Shown here one piece after another: positions 57,611 to 64,000 of a stretch of 64,000 nt of DNA. The stretch is from positions 20,292,450 through 20,356,449 of the forward strand of contig NC_134029.1 of assembly GCF_964204645.1 (NCBI RefSeq). The letters run 5' to 3'. A program made the position numbers and the translations under genes. Position 1 is the first letter of the stretch. Every line of letters begins with the position of its first letter. Origin of the DNA: Tubulanus polymorphus. Its lineage: Eukaryota; Nemertea; Palaeonemertea; Tubulaniformes; Tubulanidae. The notes beneath the pieces were generated by a model, which was not told where the DNA came from, did no database searches, and was given only the letters and a program-made list of their open reading frames with translations.

Positions 57611-57787
57611 CGGTGGAACCTCGTTAACAGGGTGAATCTCGTGGGCACAATTGGAATCCTATTAAATTGGTATGGCTCATATTGTCCAAAGCCTAATTGA
57701 CATATTCATGTTAGCTGGGACATGCTGGAAATCATCGTAATAAACGGGTATCGTCTAAAACAGAATCGTATTAACGAGGTTCAACTG
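57611..57787. repeat. pogo/Tigger-like MITE with TA target duplication
   Basis: Left end CGGTGGAACCTCGTTAACAG and right end GTATTAACGAGGTTCAACTG are inverted repeats flanked by TA. At 177 bp it has no coding capacity. Confidence 0.75.
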
Positions 57788-58005
57788 TATTTACGCGTGG
57801 CTTTAACTGAAGGGCATTTTTGCAATACTCATTGAGCTCGAAATAAAATTCTTTCTTTATAACTTATTCGCTCGTTGGTGTTTGCGGGTTGAATGACATC
57901 GAAGGAGATTGGAAACATTCGCTCGTTGTTAGTGATATAGATTTATTTCAGGAACATTTCACGAATAATTAACAAAATGTTCAAATATCTGATTGATTTG
58001 GTGGA

Positions 58006-61000
58006 TTAGTACCCGCCACAGTTACCACCGCCCTCGATACAAGTATTAAAAGACGTATCCGGGAACAGACACCTCGGACTGTAGACATTCTTACACGGAA
58101 CCGAGCGACCTTCACACCAGACGGCGTTGTACTTGCAGTAACAAGCAGATCCCGGCGCCGGGGCGTCAGTAATAACGCAGCCGGTCAAACGCAACGAACA
58201 ATCGCACTTGTACCCCATACAATCTCCTCCTCCTTGTTGGCAAGATTTAAACGACATATCGGGCAATTTGCACTGATCCGAGTTCGGGTTTTTGCATTTC
58301 GTAACGTAACCTCGACACGTCCAGCCTCCTCGGTATTTGCACTGGCAAGCCTTGTTCGGAGGCGCCGGCTTACTTACACTGCAGCCACCCGGGTGGTAGT
58401 CACAATCGCAGTCGTTGTCTCCCACTATAAGAAAATCTCGAATGTAAACATTCACATTTAGCTGAAAAGGGCAAGTTATAAAGTATGCAAACTTACGGTA
58501 TATTTCGCAATGTTTACCGCCGAATCTTGGTATACATTTGCACGAATATCCCATGCCTGGTTTGTTTTGTTCACAAGTTCCTCCATTATGGCACTGAACG
58601 CCAGCACATTCATCAACATCTGAGACAAATATATATAATCACCGCACGTATTATGATTTCGCGTTGATTGCTATATCTCTCGAAAAACCGAACAATTTAA
58701 GGATACACGCACCTATTTCGCAATGTTTGCCCGTAAATCCTGGTTTACAATGACACTGGAAACCGTTTCCTGGTTCTCCTTCTACGCATGTCCCGCCATT
58801 CATACAAACTTTGCCTTCGCATTCGTTTATATCTGGATTAAACAAAGAATTCATTACAACCACCATTGGACTTGTTATTTAAATACATCATCATGGATGG
58901 AAATTGGAGGGATAATAGCTGTAGAAAGTAATCGTTTTTTACTAAAAAAAAAAAGCTGCAGCCTTTTGCAGCATTTTGTACCTGTTTCGCAATGAGTACC
59001 AGTGAATCCAATCATACACATACATTCGTATTCCGTGTCGGAGATTTTATTGCATATGCCATCATTTTGGCAGCTTACATTGGAGCACGGGTTGGCCGCT
59101 AATTCATTTACCAGTAAAACATGAATACGAATACATCAGTTAAATACGTTATCACCGTGCGAAGGGGAGGCACAGTGGGGCAATATTTCATAATCAACCT
59201 TTTTAATTCCCGTGCATTGAACTGTTTTTATTCGGTAATAATAGGTTCCATGAGGGCTACACAGCCAAAAATTAATACGATGGTTATATAAATTTTTTGT
59301 CCAATCCAAAACAGACAGTGCCACTCGAGTATGTGATAGGGCTATGCATTTCTTGAGTCACAGGAAACCGGTTTCCATCAATATCAAGTTGATCAGTGAT
59401 TTTATCAATATCGTTAATTTGTTATTTTGGAAAGCTGGAAATTTAAACCATTTAATAATGGTCAGGGGTCGTAGATATTTACTAACCAGTTTCGCAATGG
59501 GTGCCGATGAAGCCCATCGGACATTGACATTGGTAACCTTGACCTGGAGCGTTTTGTTTGCAGACACCACCATTCAGACAAACAGCGGTCAAACACTCGT
59601 TCACATCTGTGAAGAAAAAAGATTAGGATTAGATAAGATGAAAATCATGAAATTTTATATGGATTAATGCACGTACCCCTCTCGCAATAAGTTCCGGAAA
59701 ATCCAGTTCTGCAGTTACACTTGTAACCAGCACCTATATTCGGAGTATTTTCGCACACGCCACCATTCTGACAGTTCACAAGGGAACACGGTTCAGCCGC
59801 TGCAAAATTGGCAAGAATCGTCAAATCAACAAGTCTTTAAAGTGGTTTCATTTCAGTTAAAAACTTTTCACTTCAACGTGAATACTTAAACTAAAAAAAA
59901 GAACACACTTGTTTCGCAATGGGTTCCAATGAAGCCCATTGGACATTGACATTGGTAACCTTGACCCGGTGCGTTCTGTTTACAGACTCCGCCATTCTGA
60001 CAAACAGCCGTCAGACACTCGTTCACATCTGAAAAAAATCTTCGATTGACATTTTGATACTACGCCTAATCACTGAGCAATTAAAGGAGAGGATTGAATA
60101 TAAGTTTACCGGTTTCGCAATGCATTCCAGTGAAACCTGCTTCGCATTCACATCGGAACCCTTTTCCCGGTTCATTTTCCTTACAAACGCCTCCGTTTTG
60201 ACAGACGACAAAATCGCATTCATTTCGATCTAAAAATAACGTGAGAAATGAAATATATACGTTGTCAACCAGTATTATCTTTATTGTAACGATCTATCCC
60301 GGTCTTACCAATTTCACAATGATCGCCAGTGAAACCGGAAGCGCATTGGCACGAATGTCCATCAGCGGTATTCTGACAAGTTCCGCCATTTTGACAGACA
60401 ACTCCCGCACATTGATCGACAACTAGAAATAGATGGCAGTTTTAAAGAAATTCTAGTACACGGTTTAATAATGATTTTATAATATCTATACGCACCATTT
60501 TCGCAATTATCACCGCCATATCCAGGGTTGCATGTACACACGTGACTGTTCGGTCCAGTTTTAGAGCACGTGCCTCCGTCTCCACAGGGCTGCGATTTAC
60601 ACGGATCAACTTATTTCACAAAAAAAAGCAATGAATTATTTTCGAAAGAATTTACCAAATCGACCACAAAAAAATGGTAAAAAATGACGTAATTCACGAA
60701 CGACGCATTTTTGAAGCAGTGGCAATCAAAAAAGTTTAAAATCCATCATCCCACAACCTATTTCTGTTATACTCACTGCAATGACCCCAGCCTCCTGGGG
60801 TATTGGTGTAACACCATGGTCTGTTGTCAATACTTCCATCGGTTGTACACGAAGTGTAAGTCTTGCCATCAAATTTGAAAGGGAACATGCACAGAGACCC
60901 GGGTTTAGCGTTTCCGGTATCTTCTACGGCTATCATCATGAAATAGATACGAAATTTCGGCCGGTCGTTAAGAAAAAAGTTAGAGAGCCTTTTCAGATTA

Positions 61001-62199
61001 AATAAGATTTTCTCTTTGCTTACCAATGGCGTCGTATTCACATCTATGACCGGTGTAGTTTGGAGGACAGATACAACCGGCCGCCGTCACTAGTGATTTC
61101 ATACATTTACCACCGTTCACACACGGCTGTACATCGCAACCAACCACAGAGTCATCGGCTTCAGGGCGATTAGAAAACAGATGAAAATTTGGCAATTTGT
61201 GTGTTAAGTAATAGCAATTATATACACGAAGTAGAATCCGCTGAATTTGGATCAGTGGGGAAACGAAAATCATTCGGTTTAAAGAGATATCAAATTCTCA
61301 AAAGATTTATAAGTGGACCGTATAAGATCAAAATCCGGATTGTAAATAATTTCAGGGGCAGACTCTATATACATTACTCACGACAATATTGCCACTTTTT
61401 ATCGATAGCATAGTAGCTTGTCGTAGAGCACCAATTGCTGTTCCCGTAGGGCTGACAAGACTCGTACGATACTCCTTCATACACGAACGGAAAATGACAG
61501 TGCAAACCCAAATCTTTCACTGTAAATTACAAGATGAAATTCTTAGATTACTACCTCGTCATATTTCGTCGGACAGCCTGAATAAAGTATAGTAATTTCT
61601 TTGATGGAGGAACAATAATTGCTTTTCCATCGAAGAAATAACTATATTATTATACATGAATTATATATGAATTATACTATATCTCGAACTGATCAAGATT
61701 ATCAATTATTGATAATTTTGATCAGTTCGAAGTATAGTATGTTTGCGTCTGGTGAACGGCCTGCCAGAATTTGCACTCCTTTCTAAAAATGATACATGTT
61801 TGATGGTTTGCGGATAAGATAACGATCTACAATCGGGCGTAGAAGATGCACAAACACAAGACGAAAGGATCGGTCTTAAATTGGCGTTGTTATTTCTTGT
61901 AACTCACGGCAATATCCCCATCGTCTGTCGGTGTTGTAGTCAGAGGTCGTGGCGCACCAGATATTACCAGCGTTCGCATCGGTACAGTCGTTGTACTCGA
62001 CGCCGAGATACGTGAAAGGAAAAACACAATGCGCTCCACCTCCGTTGCCTCCTCTGGTTGCTGAAAATCAAACACGTTTTCTTTTATGCTTGAATGATGC
62101 TCTAGACAATCCGATGGAAAACATCTCTAACTTACCGACATTAGCCTGAGTTAGACTAATAACGCTGAAGAAGATCGCCAACAGCGGTATCAACCCCAT
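58006..62199 (-). CDS. Secreted mosaic protein: signal peptide, 3 FN2, 10 EGF, Cys-rich tail
   Basis: Fifteen minus-strand exons: 62199-62136, 62060-61908, 61519-61382, 61158-61024, 60920-60777, 60609-60496, 60422-60309, 60229-60110, 60028-59909, 59799-59677, 59606-59487, 59098-58982, 58832-58713, 58619-58497, 58424-58006. All internal introns are phase 1; the total is 707 aa. The signal peptide is [19 protein letters not shown]. Then come FN2 ([15 protein letters not shown]), FN2 ([15 protein letters not shown]), EGF, FN2 ([15 protein letters not shown]) and nine EGFs, one per exon. Those starting DVNEC, DINEC, DVDEC or DRNEC fit calcium-binding EGF. The last exon encodes two copies of a Cys-rich module ending GGGDCMGY and [10 protein letters not shown]2 modules bind collagen/gelatin in known proteins, so an extracellular-matrix or adhesive role is inferred. 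AATAAA (57942-57947, minus) lies 59 nt past the stop. Confidence 0.9.
61674..61740. repeat. Intronic palindrome, about 30-bp arms
   Basis: ATACTATATCTCGAACTGAT pairs with ATCAGTTCGAAGTATAGTAT. Arms continue through CAAGATTATCAA / TTGATAATTTTG around a 3-nt loop. It lies between FN2 exons of the EGF gene. Confidence 0.75.
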
Positions 62200-63642
62200 T
62201 ATGGCAGCGGCTAGATCGAGTAAAAATGAAATTTTCGTATGAAAAATTCTATTCATTAGTTTGAAACGTGCATTTACTATCAAAAAAGTCTCTTTCTTAT
62301 GGAATGTTGAATAGTGAAGGTTTTTATTCTCTAAATGTCTAATGGTAATTGGACTAATTTTCCTACTTGAAAATCTAATCGGATTATGAGTTTCTAAAAG
62401 CGAAAATTGTTAATAGTTACGCAACAATGAAAATAACTTCTTTAAAATTCATTGAAATTTCAAACATGTTTCGATAGCTTATACTAAATTAGAAGATTAT
62501 CTGCCATGCCGTAATCAATAAAATGTAAAAAAAAGTTTCTTTTAGATTTTGAAAGAAGTAAGAGTATTTACGCTGACGAAAATATGCACAAAGATAGAAC
62601 CGATCGACTGAATGACCACGCGTCCAAGCACGTATTCACATCTGGGTTGTTTTTGGGTTTAGATTTATTCAAACTGAATGTGAAGACGGCCATCTGGTTT
62701 GACTAGATAAAGCTCGATTACTAATACTGATTTAATCTCACCCGATGCAAGTCATGATCCACAGTATCAAAGGCTATAAGTTCACGATCCGTAGATGAAA
62801 TGAAATTGAAATAACACGTGTTTACCGGTGACTGACCGAACCGGTAGATTACCTGTTCTTCCTCGGTTTCTCAGAATGCCAACATCGCAGAAGATTTTTC
62901 ATCTACCTTTGATTCACGGGGGGGGGAAGCTTGAGTCTGATTCAATGATTCGAGAATGGGTGCACCCCCAAAACAGGGGCGGCTTTGGCCGGGCTATTAA
63001 TTTTGCAGATGATGATTTCTTTTTCTGAAATAACAGAAGCGTGTCGACTGGTTTTCTGGCCGTCACTTTATCACGTCTGGAATGTGGCCAGAATGCACGA
63101 TACAGTGTCGAGTACCCGCTCGTTTTTCGTGATACTACCAACACGCAAATGTGTAAAGGTTCGTTCTTAAAATCAACTCATTTTAAGAACGAGGCATGAT
63201 CCGTTCCGTGTAGTCCGAAAGTGAATACATGATAACCCCAACAAAATATCGAATAACTCGGCGCCGTAGACCTTATATAGATAAATCATACTATAGAATA
63301 GAATAACAACGGATAAAAAGTTACATCGATTGATCAACTATTTAATTAATTAAATTGTATATTTCACAAACTGGAGCAATCACAATACGGAGCAATCAAA
63401 TCACGTACATTTAAATTGTTTATATTGTTTCATATGGCAAATTGAAGACACACGTCCACCGCATTGTGAATAGAATAGCCACTTCAACGCGCGAACTGTT
63501 TTGTATTCTAATCATTTAGTTTTAGTTTATTCTTCTTAATCAAAGTGTGTATACTACACTTGTATGACAGATATTCAAAAATACACATTTTAACAGAATA
63601 TGTCTCTCTACGCGTTCGTGGTTTGTTTGTTTGTTTGTTTGT
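62200..63642. other. Intergenic, 5' flank of the EGF/FN2 gene
   Basis: No exon is supported. A perfect 12-bp-arm hairpin (CGTTCTTAAAAT / ATTTTAAGAACG, 6-nt loop) lies at 63162-63191. A poly-G run is at 62919-62926. A (GTTT)n run is at about 63621-63642, just past the stop of the neighbouring gene. Confidence 0.5.
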
Positions 63643-64000
63643 TCAGTAAAATATGACGGAATTGATAACGATCGCGACCAAAACAAATCCTCGTTGAAAT
63701 GTCGATGGAGTCAATATAACGGATTCGGATAACATACAAGCCGCCGCCGACTCGCCGTCGTAGTATTTCGTTTTCGGCGTATCGGTCAGTTTCAAACCCT
63801 TGCTGAAATTCGTGCTGATGCTCGGGTCGAGGTTGATGCTCAGTCGCGAGATACGGTTCTCGTTCGTCGGATTCGCGTAGAATCGCACGATATTCGGCGG
63901 CAGTTGGACGTCGGAGTCGTGCAGATAGGACAACACGCCGGTCCACTTGATGGCGAACTGATCGCGCGTATCAACCGGCACCAGCTGAGCCCTGCCGTAA
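63643..64000 (-). CDS. 3' end of an unrecognised protein with a GPI-signal-like tail
   Basis: The frame is open to the window edge (YGRAQLVPVDTRDQFAIKWT at the start), so the gene continues to the right. The visible 119 or so residues contain LPPNIVRFYANPTNENRISR and a small-residue patch GESAAAC. After about 15 polar/mixed residues they end in a hydrophobic stretch (GFVLVAIVINSVIFY) at the C-terminus. A small-residue omega-like site, spacer and terminal hydrophobic tail fit a GPI-attachment signal. Alternatives are a short C-terminal transmembrane anchor. No family was recognised. Confidence 0.6.
   Translation of the reverse strand, partial: YGRAQLVPVDTRDQFAIKWTGVLSYLHDSDVQLPPNIVRFYANPTNENRISRLSINLDPSISTNFSKGLKLTDTPKTKYYDGESAAACMLSESVILTPSTFQRGFVLVAIVINSVIFY

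Overview
This is an intron-rich animal genome window from an invertebrate bilaterian. Short multi-exon genes, FMRFamide-type intronless GPCRs and a mosaic EGF/fibronectin-II secreted protein fit a lophotrochozoan-like animal, but the phylum is inference. There are no bacterial operons, CRISPR arrays or rRNA. All gene models below were spliced by hand: GT/AG sites were located and reading phase was checked across every junction.

Layout. (1) 219-4844 (+): the 3' seven exons (1136 codons) of a large FERM-domain scaffold protein, FRMPD-like, whose 5' part lies left of the window. (2) 4845-11897: no coding gene seen; repeats and possibly untranslated exons. (3) 11918-33745 (+): a complete HEATR5/HEATR5B orthologue with 35 coding exons, 2049 aa, plus an in-frame 33-nt candidate microexon. 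Its introns hold several MITE families, a SINE and a LINE tail. (4) 33746-37187: 3' flank and intergenic. (5) 37188-38138 (-): intronless divergent rhodopsin-family GPCR. (6) 38944-46855: a tandem duplication. A three-exon gene for an unrecognised 408-aa tail-anchored protein (-) carries an intronless peptide-receptor-like GPCR on the opposite strand inside its last intron. The GPCR and surrounding exons are duplicated. One GPCR copy is intact (39604-40545) and the other has a 4-nt deletion (44060-44997). The partial tail-anchored-gene copy abuts a decayed LINE reverse transcriptase (41187-42955) that sits between the two units. (7) 49734-50330: MITEs. (8) 50966-52044 and 54944-57249 (+): tandem spermidine/spermine N1-acetyltransferase-like genes with identical exon architecture. 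(9) 58006-62199 (-): a 15-exon secreted protein (707 aa) with signal peptide, FN2-FN2-EGF-FN2-EGFx9 and a C-terminal duplicated cysteine-rich module. (10) 63643-64000 (-): the last exon of an unrecognised protein with a GPI-signal-like tail, running off the window.

The genes do not form one pathway. HEATR5 is an AP-1/dynein-associated trafficking factor, the FERM protein is a cortical scaffold, the GPCRs are probable peptide receptors, the GNATs acetylate small amines, and the EGF/FN2 protein is extracellular. The most unusual parts are the nested antisense GPCR duplication with its unknown tail-anchored host gene, the HEATR5 microexon, the GNAT pair lacking a canonical acetyl-CoA-loop glycine, and the duplicated Cys-rich module ending in a GGG-x-C-x-GY motif.
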